Positions 34,989 to 43,902 of a stretch of DNA of 64,000 bases are shown in pieces (positions within the stretch are counted from its first letter, which is position 1; every line of letters begins with the position of its first letter). The position numbers were made by a program, and so were the translations under genes. The notes beneath the pieces were generated by a model. That model was not told the DNA's origin. It worked only from the letters and a program-made list of their open reading frames with translations, and did no database searches. This DNA comes from JBBRNH01 sp038230415. GTDB lineage: Bacteria > Bacteroidota > Bacteroidia > Cytophagales > Spirosomataceae. Where the stretch lies: the NCBI GenBank assembly GCA_038230415.1, contig JBBRNH010000002.1:1-64000 (forward strand). The letters run 5' to 3'.

Positions 34989-35792
34989 ATGTCCGTTACC
35001 CAGTCTGTACAAAGCGAAGGAGCCGAACTCGTGTTCGACGTGCAGGGCAGTGGCCCGGCCCTGCTGCTGATTCCGGGCGCGGGCGGCACCGGAGCCGTTT
35101 ACGCCCATATTGCCCCCTTGCTGGCCGACCAATTCACCGTTATCACCTACGACCGGCGCGGCAACGCCCGCAGTTCTGGCGACACCACCGCTGATCTCGA
35201 TATGAGCCAGCAGGCCCGCGATGTGGTGGCTGTTTTGACTGCCGCCGGACACGAAAAGGCCATCATCTTCGGCAACAGTGGCGGGGCCAATATCGCCCTG
35301 CAAGTAGCCGCTGACCGGCCCGACCGGGTAGCTGCCCTGCTCGCCCACGAGCCGCCCGCCGTGGGGCTGCTGCCCGATGCCGATGCACAGTTGGCATTCA
35401 TGGAGCAGGTCCATACTACGTTTCTGACCGAGGGAGTTCCTGTCGCAATGAAGCTGTTTGCCTCGTCGTTAGTTGGATTTACGGGTCCGGTAGCGGGCGG
35501 CCTGGGGCAGGGGCGGGACGTGCCGTTTTTTCTGGGAAAAGAATACCGGCCCATCACCCGCTTTGTGCCGAACCTCGATAGCATCCGTCAGGCTAACGTG
35601 CCAACCGTGCTACTGGTGGGCGAACGCAGTGGCGATGCGTCCTACGCCCGCACGGTGCCGATCATTGCCGCCGGACTTGGGTGTCCGGTCGTGACCGTGC
35701 CGGGTCATCACCTGGCGTTTCTGGTGGACTCCGAAGCCTTTGCCGAAGCCCTGCGACCCCTGCTTTCTGCTTATTCTGCTCCCCATGATTAA
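34989..35792 (+). CDS. Alpha/beta hydrolase
   Basis: A 267-residue cytoplasmic enzyme with the alpha/beta-hydrolase fold: the oxyanion region LLLIPGAGGTGAVYAHIAPL, YDRRGNARSS, the nucleophile elbow GNSGG and the catalytic His in GHHLAFL. The acid is probably Asp or Glu in LVGERSGDASY. First gene of the aromatic cluster, whose end overlaps the CoA-transferase alpha gene by 8 bp. In meta-cleavage pathways, hydrolases of this fold (MhpC, BphD, HsaD) split the ring-fission product; a lactonase or enol-lactonase role is the main alternative. Confidence 0.85.
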   Translation: MSVTQSVQSEGAELVFDVQGSGPALLLIPGAGGTGAVYAHIAPLLADQFTVITYDRRGNARSSGDTTADLDMSQQARDVVAVLTAAGHEKAIIFGNSGGANIALQVAADRPDRVAALLAHEPPAVGLLPDADAQLAFMEQVHTTFLTEGVPVAMKLFASSLVGFTGPVAGGLGQGRDVPFFLGKEYRPITRFVPNLDSIRQANVPTVLLVGERSGDASYARTVPIIAAGLGCPVVTVPGHHLAFLVDSEAFAEALRPLLSAYSAPHD

Positions 35793-36480
35793 CAAAACCG
35801 TTGCCAGTGTCCGGGAAGCCCTGTTGGGTCTGTCGGACGGCATGACGCTGATGCTCGGCGGCTTTGGTCTCTGCGGCATCCCCGAAAACGCCATTGCCGA
35901 AATCGGGCGGCTGGGTGTAAAACACCTGACCTGCATCAGCAACAACGCCGGGGTCGATGACTTCGGGATCGGGTTGTTGCTGCGAACCCGGCAGGTCCGC
36001 AAAATGATTTCGAGCTACGTGGGCGAAAACGCCGAGTTCGAGCGGCAACTACTGAGCGGAGAACTGGACGTAGAACTCATTCCGCAGGGGACGCTGGCTG
36101 AGCGGTGCCGGGCGGGCGGGGCCGGGATTCCGGCCTTTTACACCCCGGCGGGCTATGGCACCGAGGTAGCCAAGGGTAAGGAAACCCGCGAATTCAACGG
36201 CAAAATGTACCTGCTCGAAACGGCCCTCACCGCCGATTTTGCGTTTGTCAAAGCCTGGCGGGGCGACACGGCGGGCAACCTGATTTATCGGGGAACGGCC
36301 CGCAACTTCAACCCGATGATGGCGACAGCGGGCAAAATCACGGTGGCCGAAGTCGAGGAGTTGCTGCCCGCCGGTGCGCTCGACCCCAACGAGATTCATA
36401 CGCCGGGCATCTTCGTGCAGCGCATTTTTCAGGGCAACCACTACGAAAAACGGATCGAACAACGGACAATCAGTTTGTAG
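35785..36480 (+). CDS. scoA: 3-oxoacid CoA-transferase subunit A
   Basis: A 231-residue subunit from the ATG at 35785, which overlaps the hydrolase stop. Family signature: SDGMTLMLGGFGLCGIPENA at the nucleotide-binding loop, then NNAGVDDFGIGLLL, SSYVGEN and IPQGTLAERCRAGGAGIPAFY. With subunit B it moves CoA from succinyl-CoA to an acetoacetate- or 3-oxoadipate-like acid (SCOT or PcaIJ type). In this context it probably activates the product of ring cleavage. Sequence alone cannot tell acetoacetate from 3-oxoadipate specificity. Confidence 0.92.
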   Translation: MINKTVASVREALLGLSDGMTLMLGGFGLCGIPENAIAEIGRLGVKHLTCISNNAGVDDFGIGLLLRTRQVRKMISSYVGENAEFERQLLSGELDVELIPQGTLAERCRAGGAGIPAFYTPAGYGTEVAKGKETREFNGKMYLLETALTADFAFVKAWRGDTAGNLIYRGTARNFNPMMATAGKITVAEVEELLPAGALDPNEIHTPGIFVQRIFQGNHYEKRIEQRTISL

Positions 36481-36540
36481 TTTGTAGTTTGTCGTGATCT
36501 GAGCACAACGACAAACCACGAACGACAAACTACGAACGAG
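36472..36540. repeat. Inverted heptamer-like repeats between scoA and scoB
   Basis: The left side repeats TAGTTTG three times, overlapping the scoA stop codon. GTAGTTTGTCGT (36484-36495) pairs perfectly with ACGACAAACTAC (36522-36533), and the right side also holds the variant ACGACAAACCAC. A stem of 12 bp with a 26-nt loop could form in the mRNA. It looks like a small dispersed palindromic element. Confidence 0.6.
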
Positions 36541-36555
36541 AACCAAATCACCATC

Positions 36556-37212
36556 ATGCTTGACAAACACGGCATTGCCCGGCGCATCGCACAGGAAGTT
36601 CCCAACAACGCCTACGTCAACCTCGGTATCGGCATTCCAACGCTGGTCGCCAACTATATTCCGGCGGGCATTAACGTCGAACTACAATCCGAAAACGGGC
36701 TGCTCGGCATGGGACCGTTTCCGACTGAGGCCGAACTGGACCCCGACCTGATCAACGCCGGCAAACAAACCGTGACTACCCTGCCCGGCTCCAGCCTGTT
36801 CAACTCCGCCGATTCGTTTGCCATGATCCGGGGCGAACACGTTGATCTGACCATTCTGGGCGCGATGGAAGTCTCGGAACGGGGCGACATTGCGAACTGG
36901 AAAATCCCCGGCAAAATGGTCAAAGGCATGGGCGGAGCGATGGACCTGGTAGCCTCGGCCCGTAACATTATCGTCGCGATGCAGCACGTGGCCAAAGACG
37001 GGTCCAGCAAGCTGCTGTCCGACTGTACATTACCCCTGACGGGCCTTGGCTGCGTGAAAAAAATCGTGACCGAACTGGCCGTGATTGACGTGACAGCGGA
37101 CGGTTTTTTACTCCGCGAACGTGCGCCGGGCGTGAGCGTGGCCCAAATCCGGGCGGCTACGGCGGGCAAATTGATCGTTCCCGACGGCGAGATTCCCGAA
37201 ATGAATCTGTGA
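36556..37212 (+). CDS. scoB: 3-oxoacid CoA-transferase subunit B
   Basis: A 218-residue subunit. The catalytic glutamate motif is present as QSENGLLGMGPFP; the start IARRIAQEVPNNAYVNLGIG and the motif DLTILGAMEVSERGDIANWK are typical of the beta subunit. The Glu forms the covalent enzyme-CoA thioester. It is separated from subunit A by a 75-bp palindromic spacer and ends one base before the AraC regulator, so regulator and enzyme are probably cotranscribed. Confidence 0.92.
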   Translation: MLDKHGIARRIAQEVPNNAYVNLGIGIPTLVANYIPAGINVELQSENGLLGMGPFPTEAELDPDLINAGKQTVTTLPGSSLFNSADSFAMIRGEHVDLTILGAMEVSERGDIANWKIPGKMVKGMGGAMDLVASARNIIVAMQHVAKDGSSKLLSDCTLPLTGLGCVKKIVTELAVIDVTADGFLLRERAPGVSVAQIRAATAGKLIVPDGEIPEMNL

Positions 37213-37213
37213 C

Positions 37214-38152
37214 ATGAAAAACCCCCGGATCGGCAAATCGGAGCGTACAAAACCGGACATCGGCAGATCAGAGATCATAAAATTGGAAATTCCTAATTTC
37301 CGGTTGTATGGCGCGGAGGAACTGGCCGGGGCGAACCTGTTTTTTAACCTCGCCCGGATTCCGATGGTGGGGCAGCAGGCCAATTACAAACACGTGCCGC
37401 ACCGCCACGCCCAGTTGCATCAGTTGGTGTGGCTCTCGGCGGGGATTACCGAAATCACGGTCGATACCGTCACCTACACCCTCGACCGGGGGATGCTGTA
37501 CCTGATTCCGCTGGGGCTGGTTCACGGGTCTATGTTCTCGCGGCAATTAGACGGGTTTGTCGTGCATTTTTCGCCCGATTTTCTGCTGGCCGGTCCCGAT
37601 CAGCACGAGGCTTCGCTGTTGCAGGGGCTACTCGGCGGGCCGTTTGTGGCGGTACAACTTGCTCCCATTTTCGAGCGGATTCAGGGACTGTTTGCCAACA
37701 TCGAGACGGAGTTCACGCACGTCAGCCCCGAAAAAAACGAACTGATGCGTCATTACCTGCACATCATTCTGCTCGAAATGCAGCGCGAAGCCGGCTTGGT
37801 TCAGGCCGCCCGGCACGATCAGGCCAGTAGCATTTTTCCGGCCCGGTTTGTGGCCCTCGTCGAGCAGCATTTCATCACCAAAAAGCAGGTCAGCGACTAT
37901 GCCGACCTGATGCACATCACCCCGGATTACCTCAACAAACTCGTCAAACGGACGATGGGCCGCACGGCGGGGCAGATCATCCGCGACCGGATCGTGCTGG
38001 AGGCCAAACGCCGGTTTCTGTTCAGCGAGGACACCGTTACAGAAGTAGCCCGCGCCCTGAACTATGACGACGTATCGTACTTCTGGCGGCTGTTCAAAAA
38101 GTATGTGAACCTGTCGCCGTCTGAGTTCAAAAAATTGGGCTACCGGCAATAA
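37214..38152 (+). CDS. AraC-family transcriptional regulator
   Basis: A 312-residue protein. The N-terminal half is a cupin-like ligand domain (HVPHRHAQLHQLVWLSAGIT, LIPLGLVHGSMF). The C-terminal 100 residues hold two helix-turn-helices: QVSDYADLMHITPDYLNKLV and TEVARALNYDDVSYFWRLFK. Such proteins activate transcription when bound to an effector, often an aromatic acid. It sits between the CoA-transferase genes and the strong promoter at 38220, and probably controls the downstream catabolic genes. Confidence 0.92.
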   Translation: MKNPRIGKSERTKPDIGRSEIIKLEIPNFRLYGAEELAGANLFFNLARIPMVGQQANYKHVPHRHAQLHQLVWLSAGITEITVDTVTYTLDRGMLYLIPLGLVHGSMFSRQLDGFVVHFSPDFLLAGPDQHEASLLQGLLGGPFVAVQLAPIFERIQGLFANIETEFTHVSPEKNELMRHYLHIILLEMQREAGLVQAARHDQASSIFPARFVALVEQHFITKKQVSDYADLMHITPDYLNKLVKRTMGRTAGQIIRDRIVLEAKRRFLFSEDTVTEVARALNYDDVSYFWRLFKKYVNLSPSEFKKLGYRQ

Positions 38153-38219
38153 AAAACGGCCATGCGGCCCGTCGGTCCGGCCAGTTCGGATTTGTCCATA
38201 TATCCCCGGCTTTCGTCCA

Positions 38220-38250
38220 TTGGCTTGTGCTTTCAGCATCGGTAACTTTG
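38220..38250 (+). promoter_or_regulatory. Bacteroidota-type promoter of the catabolic operon
   Basis: TTGG at 38220 (-33 element), a 20-bp spacer, and TAACTTTG at 38243-38250 (exact -7 TAnnTTTG). It lies 36 bp before the ATG of the fumarylacetoacetase-family gene. This is among the best promoter matches in the window and would drive the genes from 38287 onward. Confidence 0.7.
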
Positions 38251-38286
38251 ACTGGTTAATCATTTTCATTTAATCAGTCAATTCGT

Positions 38287-39183
38287 ATGCGTTTTGCCAC
38301 CGTCGCCACCGCGCACAAGCCCGTACTGGCTGTTTATCACGGCTCCGAATTAATCGACCTGTCGCTGGCCGATCCGTCCCTGCCCACCACGTTACAGGCT
38401 CTGCTGGAAGCCGGTTCCGGCCTGTATCCGCGAATCAGCCGGGCCATGGCAAATGCCCCGGCAGCGGCCCGGCTCGACCCGGATGCGGTCACGTTTTTGC
38501 CGCCCCTGACCAATCCGGGCAAAATCATCTGTCTCGGCCTGAACTACACCGACCACGCCAACGAAAGCGGGTTTGCCGAGAAAGCCCCGTACCCGGTCAT
38601 TTTCACCCGCTTTGCCTCGTCGCTGGTGGGTCACGGGCAACCGTTGATGCGGCCCGTGGTCTCGGAGCAGTTCGATTATGAGGGCGAATTGGTGGCGGTC
38701 ATCGGGAAGGCCGGGCGGCATATCTCGCTCGAAGACGCACTGGATCACGTGGCCGGGTATTCGATTTTCAACGATGCTTCGGTGCGCGATTACCAGTTCA
38801 AAAGCCATCAGTGGACGGTGGGCAAAAATTTCGATGGTACGGGCGGCTTCGGCCCCGCCTTCGTCACCGCCGACGAACTGCCCGCCGGAGCCGCCGGACT
38901 GACCATCGAGACCCGGCTCAACGGGCGGGTGCTGCAACACGCCAACACGACCGACATGATTTTCGGGGTGGCCGAGACCGTCTCGTTGATGAGCGCGGCC
39001 TTCGCCCTGCTGCCCGGCGATATGCTGGTGATGGGAACCCCGTCGGGCGTGGGCTTAGCCCGCAAGCCACCCCTGTATATGCAGGCCGGCGACGTGTGCG
39101 AAGTCGAGATCGAGGGGGTAGGAATTCTGAGCAACCCGGTGGTCAACGAAGTGGCCGAACCTGTTCTGCTGGCTATGGCCTGA
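38287..39183 (+). CDS. Fumarylacetoacetate hydrolase family protein
   Basis: A 298-residue enzyme. An N-terminal substrate-side domain (residues 1-75) is followed by the FAH fold: KIICLGLNYTDHANESG, the metal-binding FDYEGELVAVIGK (Glu-x-Glu) and FNDASVRDYQ (Asp), and VMGTPSGVGLARKPP. The family uses Mg2+ to cleave C-C bonds in 1,3-dioxo acids such as fumarylpyruvate, acylpyruvates and hydroxymuconate products, or to isomerise or decarboxylate them. Within this cluster it most likely acts on the ring-fission product or a derivative. First gene of the second transcription unit. Confidence 0.92.
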   Translation: MRFATVATAHKPVLAVYHGSELIDLSLADPSLPTTLQALLEAGSGLYPRISRAMANAPAAARLDPDAVTFLPPLTNPGKIICLGLNYTDHANESGFAEKAPYPVIFTRFASSLVGHGQPLMRPVVSEQFDYEGELVAVIGKAGRHISLEDALDHVAGYSIFNDASVRDYQFKSHQWTVGKNFDGTGGFGPAFVTADELPAGAAGLTIETRLNGRVLQHANTTDMIFGVAETVSLMSAAFALLPGDMLVMGTPSGVGLARKPPLYMQAGDVCEVEIEGVGILSNPVVNEVAEPVLLAMA

Positions 39184-39229
39184 CGGCTGATTTATTCCGA
39201 ACCCATCCCGACAACCTGTGCCAATCGCC

Positions 39230-40831
39230 ATGCAACCAGATAGTTACGATGTTATCTTGATCGGCTATGGGCCGGTAGCCGAAGTGCTGGCCGTGTTGCT
39301 GGGGCGGCAGGGGCGCAGCGTGGCCGTGTTTGAGCGGTGGACCGAACGCTACAACCTGCCCCGCGCCGTTTGTATTGACCACGAAATTTACCGGGTGCTG
39401 TCGGCCATCGGCATGGGCGACGAACTGGCGACCGTCTCGCACCCCGCTCCGCCCTACCGCTGGTTCAGTGCCGACTGGCAGGAACTGCTCGGCATCGACT
39501 GGTCGGCGGAGTCCATTTCGGGCGGCACGGAGGTCAATTTCGTGCATCAGCCGACGCTGGAAGCCATGTTCGACACGCAGGTTCGCACCCTGCCCACGGT
39601 TGATTTGAACTTAGGCTGGGAAGCCAAAAGCGTCTCGCAAACCGACGATTACGCCGAACTGACAGTAACCGAACGCGCTACCGGGGCTTCCCGAACCGTG
39701 CGGGGGCAGTATCTGATCGGCTGCGACGGGGCCAACAGTTTAGTGCGCCGGGCCATCGGGGGCGGGCAGGAAGACCGGGGCTTTGCCGCCGATTGGTTGG
39801 TGATTGACATCCTGCCCCACGACGGCGTGACGCTCGACATTCCGCCCGCAGCGCAGTGGTGCAACCCCGCCCGGCCTACCACCATCGTCCCCGCCGGGAT
39901 TCGGGACGGGCGGTATTTCCGACGCTGGGAGTTTATGCGGCTGCCGGGCGAAACCGTGGCTGACATGGAAACCGAGACCCGCGCCTGGGAACTGCTGGCC
40001 CCCTGGGTGTCGCCGGAGCAGGCCACGATTGTTCGCCATAAAGTTTACACGTTCCGGTCGCTGCTGGCCGACCGCTGGCGCGATGGGCGGCTGCTGATTG
40101 CGGGTGATGCGGCCCATGTCATGCCGCCGTTTATGGGGCAGGGGATGTGTTCGGGCCTGCGCGATGACGTGAATCTGGCCTGGAAACTGAGCCTGATCCT
40201 CGATGGCCGGGCCGATGCCGCCCTGCTCGACACCTACCAGACCGAACGCGCCCCCCACGTATCGGACATCATTGATCTGTCGATGTTTTTGGGACGGTTG
40301 ATCTGCCAGCCCGACCCGGTTAAAGCGGCAGAACGCGACCGGATGTTTCTGGACGGGCAGGCACCCCCACCACCCCCGTTTCCGAGCCTGACTGCCGGGC
40401 TGATTGACCCGTCGGCTCCGGCTGCGGGGCTGCTCTCGCCCCATGTTCGGGCCGGTCGGCAGGGGCGCACGGGGCGTTTTGATGAACTCGTCGGCACGGG
40501 GGGCTTCGTGCTGATTGCCGCCGACACGGCCCTGCTCGATGCCCTGGATTCGGCCACCCGGACGGTGGTAGATGAGGTTGGGATCACCGGCATTGCACTG
40601 TCGGGCGAGGCCGGTGATGCCCGCGTCGTGACTGATCTCGACGGCAAGTTCGCCCCATTTTTTGCCCGGCACGGGATCGCTGCGATGCTGATCCGGCCTG
40701 ATTTTTACCTCTTTGGGGGCGCGGTCGATGCGGTATCGGCGGCTGGTCTGATCGGGCAATTGGCGGCCCGGCTGTCGCTGCGTCCGCCTGACCGGAACAG
40801 GAGTCCGGTACCATCGTATGCCCACTTGTAA
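39230..40831 (+). CDS. FAD-dependent aromatic hydroxylase, MhpA-like
   Basis: A 533-residue flavoprotein from the ATG at 39230; a GTG at 39218 is less likely. It has the three class A monooxygenase motifs: the dinucleotide loop (DVILIGYGPVAEVLAVLLG, where the usual last Gly is Glu), the DG motif (GCDGANSLVRRAIG), and the GD motif (LLIAGDAAHVMPPFMGQGMC). The C-terminal 130 residues look like the thioredoxin-like tail of MhpA and phenol hydroxylase. It uses NAD(P)H and O2 to add a hydroxyl ortho to a phenolic OH, making a catechol-type substrate for ring cleavage. 3-(3-hydroxyphenyl)propionate hydroxylase is the closest named relative I can support. Confidence 0.88.
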   Translation: MQPDSYDVILIGYGPVAEVLAVLLGRQGRSVAVFERWTERYNLPRAVCIDHEIYRVLSAIGMGDELATVSHPAPPYRWFSADWQELLGIDWSAESISGGTEVNFVHQPTLEAMFDTQVRTLPTVDLNLGWEAKSVSQTDDYAELTVTERATGASRTVRGQYLIGCDGANSLVRRAIGGGQEDRGFAADWLVIDILPHDGVTLDIPPAAQWCNPARPTTIVPAGIRDGRYFRRWEFMRLPGETVADMETETRAWELLAPWVSPEQATIVRHKVYTFRSLLADRWRDGRLLIAGDAAHVMPPFMGQGMCSGLRDDVNLAWKLSLILDGRADAALLDTYQTERAPHVSDIIDLSMFLGRLICQPDPVKAAERDRMFLDGQAPPPPPFPSLTAGLIDPSAPAAGLLSPHVRAGRQGRTGRFDELVGTGGFVLIAADTALLDALDSATRTVVDEVGITGIALSGEAGDARVVTDLDGKFAPFFARHGIAAMLIRPDFYLFGGAVDAVSAAGLIGQLAARLSLRPPDRNRSPVPSYAHL

Positions 40832-40862
40832 CTACTTAATCCTTAAACTTTTTGACCCCATT

Positions 40863-43727
40863 ATGTTGCGTCAACTTTACAAAAAAGGGCTGTTAACCAT
40901 CGCGTTGCTGCTCTCACTTGCGGCTGTTTCGGTCGCCCAGAACAACCGGGTTTCCGGTCGGATCACCACCGCCTTTGACCAGCCGCTGGCCGGAGCCAGT
41001 GTGCTGCTCAAAGGCTCACGGCTGGGTGGCACTACCGGCCCCGACGGTTCGTTTCAAATCGAGAATGTGCCGTCCGGCAACTACACATTAGTGGTTTCCT
41101 ACATCGGTTACATCAGGCGGGAGGTGCCGGTCAGCGTCCCCGGCAGCGAGAATATCCTCCTTTCTCTAACCGAAGAATCAACCAGTTTGAGCGAGGTGAT
41201 GGTGACGGGCGTGTTCGATGAGCGCAAGAAAATCGGGGCTTCAGTCTCGATCACGACCTTAGACACAAAACAGATCGACCGGCTGTCGTACACCAACGGG
41301 CTGGATTTGCTCAAGAACGTACCCGGCGTTTACGTCAACAGTTCGCTCGGCGAAGTGCGGACCCAGATTTCGACGCGCGGGATTGCCAACCGGCCCAACT
41401 TCACCTACGAACTGTCGGGCCTGTACTACGTCTCGTTGCAGGAAGACGGGCTGCCGCTGACCAACCTGAATTTCAGCGGCTACTCGCCCGATTATTTTTT
41501 CCGCAGTGATGCCACCACCAAACGCTTGGAAGCGGTGCGGGGCGGTACGGCGGCCATCACCGGGGCCAACGCGCCGGGCGGGATTTTCAACTACCTCTCC
41601 AAAACGGGCGGTGCGACCTTCGGCGGAGAAGTCCGGGCCAAATACGGGCTGGAAGGCAACGGTCAGAACCCGTTCTACCGCGTCGATGTGAATGTTGGCG
41701 GGCCAATCGGTGGTAACGGCTGGTCGTATAACGTGGGTGGATTTTACCGCACCGCCAACGGACCGTTCTACATGGGTTACCCGATGAACTACGGCGGGCA
41801 GATCAAAGCCAACGTCGAGAAAAAGTATAAAAACGGCTCGGTTACGGTATTCGGCAAATACTTAGACGACCACAATGCCTCGCCGGTGGCCCTGATCGGG
41901 CAGGATTTCGGCAATCCCCAGTTAGCTGCCGGTCTGAAAAATACCGACTCGTTTGCCCTGCCCGCCACCGCCGGTCTGTCTAACTACCAACTGCCGGATG
42001 GGACAGCCAAATCGTTTTCGCCCAAAGACCTGGCGCGGGCGCGGGAAACGTCGGTCGGCATCAACTGGCGGCATTCGTTCAGCGACCGGATTTCGTTCTC
42101 GAACAACGTCCGGTATTCTGACAAAGACTTCGACTCGAACAACACGGCGGCCACCAACCCGATCACCCTGACCGACCTGGTTTCCAACGTCACTGCCGGG
42201 CTGCTCGGCCTGGGCGTAATCACCTACCGCGATCTGCTGACCAAACAAACGCTGGCTACGGTGCAGGCCGCTGTGTCACAGACCGGCCCGCCGTCGTGGA
42301 AAGTGCTGAGCAACAACCTGCCCGGTCAGGATATTCTCAAAAACGGGCTGCTGTTCCAGAACGCCACGCGGGCGCATCCGCACATCACCGAACTCCTCGA
42401 CCAGTTTGTGCTGACCGCCCGCGCCGACAAGATGAGTTTTAACCTCGGCGCGTTCATCGGCAGTTCCAATGTGGGCCGGTATGCCATCGGCACCAGCGGG
42501 CTGGCCTATACCACGCTCGAACAACACCCCCGGATGCTCGACATTTCGTTTGTGAACGCACTGGCGGGCGGGGCTACCCAGCAGATCACCAGTCCCGAAG
42601 GTTTTGTGCTGACCGGCGGAGCGTTCGGCGCGGTGGACTACGCGTTCAACAAGCAGACGTTCGCGCCGTTTTTTGCCCACACCTGGAACCTGACCGACAA
42701 ACTGACCTTCGACTGGGGCCTGCGCTACGAGCGTACCACGTCCAAAGGCACCAACTACGTCCGTACCGCCAACGACGGAAAAGACGGGGGCCTGGACAAA
42801 AACCCGCTGACGACCTACGACCGGGGCTACTACAAAAATCCGGTGGCGTATGACTACCAGTTCAAGACCAACACCCTGTCGTATTCGGGCGCATTGAACT
42901 ACCTCATCAGCAACAACCAGTCGGTCTATGGGCGGTATTCGGAAGGTAAAAAAGCCCCGGAGTTCAACCTGTTTCAAACCATCGATGCACCCGGTAAGGC
43001 TGATTTGCTGGACCCCGCCGTGCAGTCGATTACCCAGATCGAGGTGGGCTACAAATACCAGTCGAGCAAGCTGAACCTGGCCGTTACGCCGTTTTACAGC
43101 AAGCTGAGCAACATTTTGCAAGCCTTCACCGCTCTCGACAATACCGGTACGCTGTATAACCTCCAGCCATTTTTCAACAGCACCGAAACGCAGGGGATCG
43201 AACTGGAAGCGACGGGAAATGTATCGAAGAATTTCAGCATCCGGGGGGTAGCCACGTTCCAGACCTCGAAGCTGCTGCAATACAAAAGCGCGACCGCCGG
43301 GCCGACTTCTTTCCGCGCCGACGACTCGTTCGTGGACTATTCGGGCAACAAAGCCGACAACACCCCGCAGGTGATTCTGAACATCACCCCGACCTACGCG
43401 GTGGGCAAGTTCTACGCCTTTCTGTCGTATCAGTACACCGGCGACCGCTACGCCAACGCGCCCAATGCGTTCATCCTGCCGGGTTTCTCGCAGGTCGATC
43501 TGGGGGCGGGCTACACGGTTGGTAAGCGGCTGAGCCTGAACCTGAACATCAACAACGCCACCAATTCGGTGGGGGTGGTGGGCTGGGGTGCGCCGGGCGG
43601 TTTTCCGTCGGTGTTCAACAAATCGGATTTCACCACGTCCATCCGCGAGGCCAATCCAAACGCCCCGTTTGCCATCAACGTGACCCAGCCCCGCGCCTAT
43701 TTCCTGACGGCTACGTATCGGTTTTGA
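40863..43727 (+). CDS. TonB-dependent receptor within the aromatic cluster
   Basis: A 954-residue receptor from the ATG at 40863 (signal peptide ending VSVAQ); a longer frame starts inside the previous gene. Residues about 25-115 form a carboxypeptidase-regulatory-like domain (VSGRITTAFDQPLAGASVLL). The plug (from about 125) includes ANAPGGIFNYLSKTGG, and the barrel ends FLTATYRF. It resembles siderophore-type receptors more than SusC. Its place among catabolic genes suggests uptake of an aromatic compound or its ester or glycoside. Two large palindromes follow its stop and may act as a terminator or RNA-stability element. Confidence 0.9.
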   Translation: MLRQLYKKGLLTIALLLSLAAVSVAQNNRVSGRITTAFDQPLAGASVLLKGSRLGGTTGPDGSFQIENVPSGNYTLVVSYIGYIRREVPVSVPGSENILLSLTEESTSLSEVMVTGVFDERKKIGASVSITTLDTKQIDRLSYTNGLDLLKNVPGVYVNSSLGEVRTQISTRGIANRPNFTYELSGLYYVSLQEDGLPLTNLNFSGYSPDYFFRSDATTKRLEAVRGGTAAITGANAPGGIFNYLSKTGGATFGGEVRAKYGLEGNGQNPFYRVDVNVGGPIGGNGWSYNVGGFYRTANGPFYMGYPMNYGGQIKANVEKKYKNGSVTVFGKYLDDHNASPVALIGQDFGNPQLAAGLKNTDSFALPATAGLSNYQLPDGTAKSFSPKDLARARETSVGINWRHSFSDRISFSNNVRYSDKDFDSNNTAATNPITLTDLVSNVTAGLLGLGVITYRDLLTKQTLATVQAAVSQTGPPSWKVLSNNLPGQDILKNGLLFQNATRAHPHITELLDQFVLTARADKMSFNLGAFIGSSNVGRYAIGTSGLAYTTLEQHPRMLDISFVNALAGGATQQITSPEGFVLTGGAFGAVDYAFNKQTFAPFFAHTWNLTDKLTFDWGLRYERTTSKGTNYVRTANDGKDGGLDKNPLTTYDRGYYKNPVAYDYQFKTNTLSYSGALNYLISNNQSVYGRYSEGKKAPEFNLFQTIDAPGKADLLDPAVQSITQIEVGYKYQSSKLNLAVTPFYSKLSNILQAFTALDNTGTLYNLQPFFNSTETQGIELEATGNVSKNFSIRGVATFQTSKLLQYKSATAGPTSFRADDSFVDYSGNKADNTPQVILNITPTYAVGKFYAFLSYQYTGDRYANAPNAFILPGFSQVDLGAGYTVGKRLSLNLNINNATNSVGVVGWGAPGGFPSVFNKSDFTTSIREANPNAPFAINVTQPRAYFLTATYRF

Positions 43728-43747
43728 GTGATTAGAGCGCGGTAGAA

Positions 43748-43868
43748 GTAGAGACGCAAGATTTTGCGTCTTCGCGTACGTCAGTAACAGAGCGTCTGTA
43801 TAATCCATTGGTCTCGTTTGCAACAGCGTACCATCCGGGCGCGGAGACGCAAAATTTTGCGTCTCTAC
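43748..43868. repeat. Pair of GAGACGCAAAATTTTGCGTCTC palindromes
   Basis: Copy 1 (43748-43771) is GTAGAGACGCAAGATTTTGCGTCT-like with one mismatch; copy 2 (43844-43868) is a perfect palindrome centred on AATT. They lie 72 bp apart in opposite orientation and could fold into two hairpins or one long stem. Elements of this type are, to my knowledge, scattered widely between genes in Spirosoma-like genomes. Confidence 0.75.
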
Positions 43869-43902
43869 TGCATTAATCGGCACCCTTTCGACAACCAAAC
43901 GT

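Noticed and set aside
39740..40825. 361-codon minus-strand frame
   Set aside because: Antisense to the MhpA-like hydroxylase, whose motifs are complete; the product is Arg/Gln/Pro-rich without any domain.
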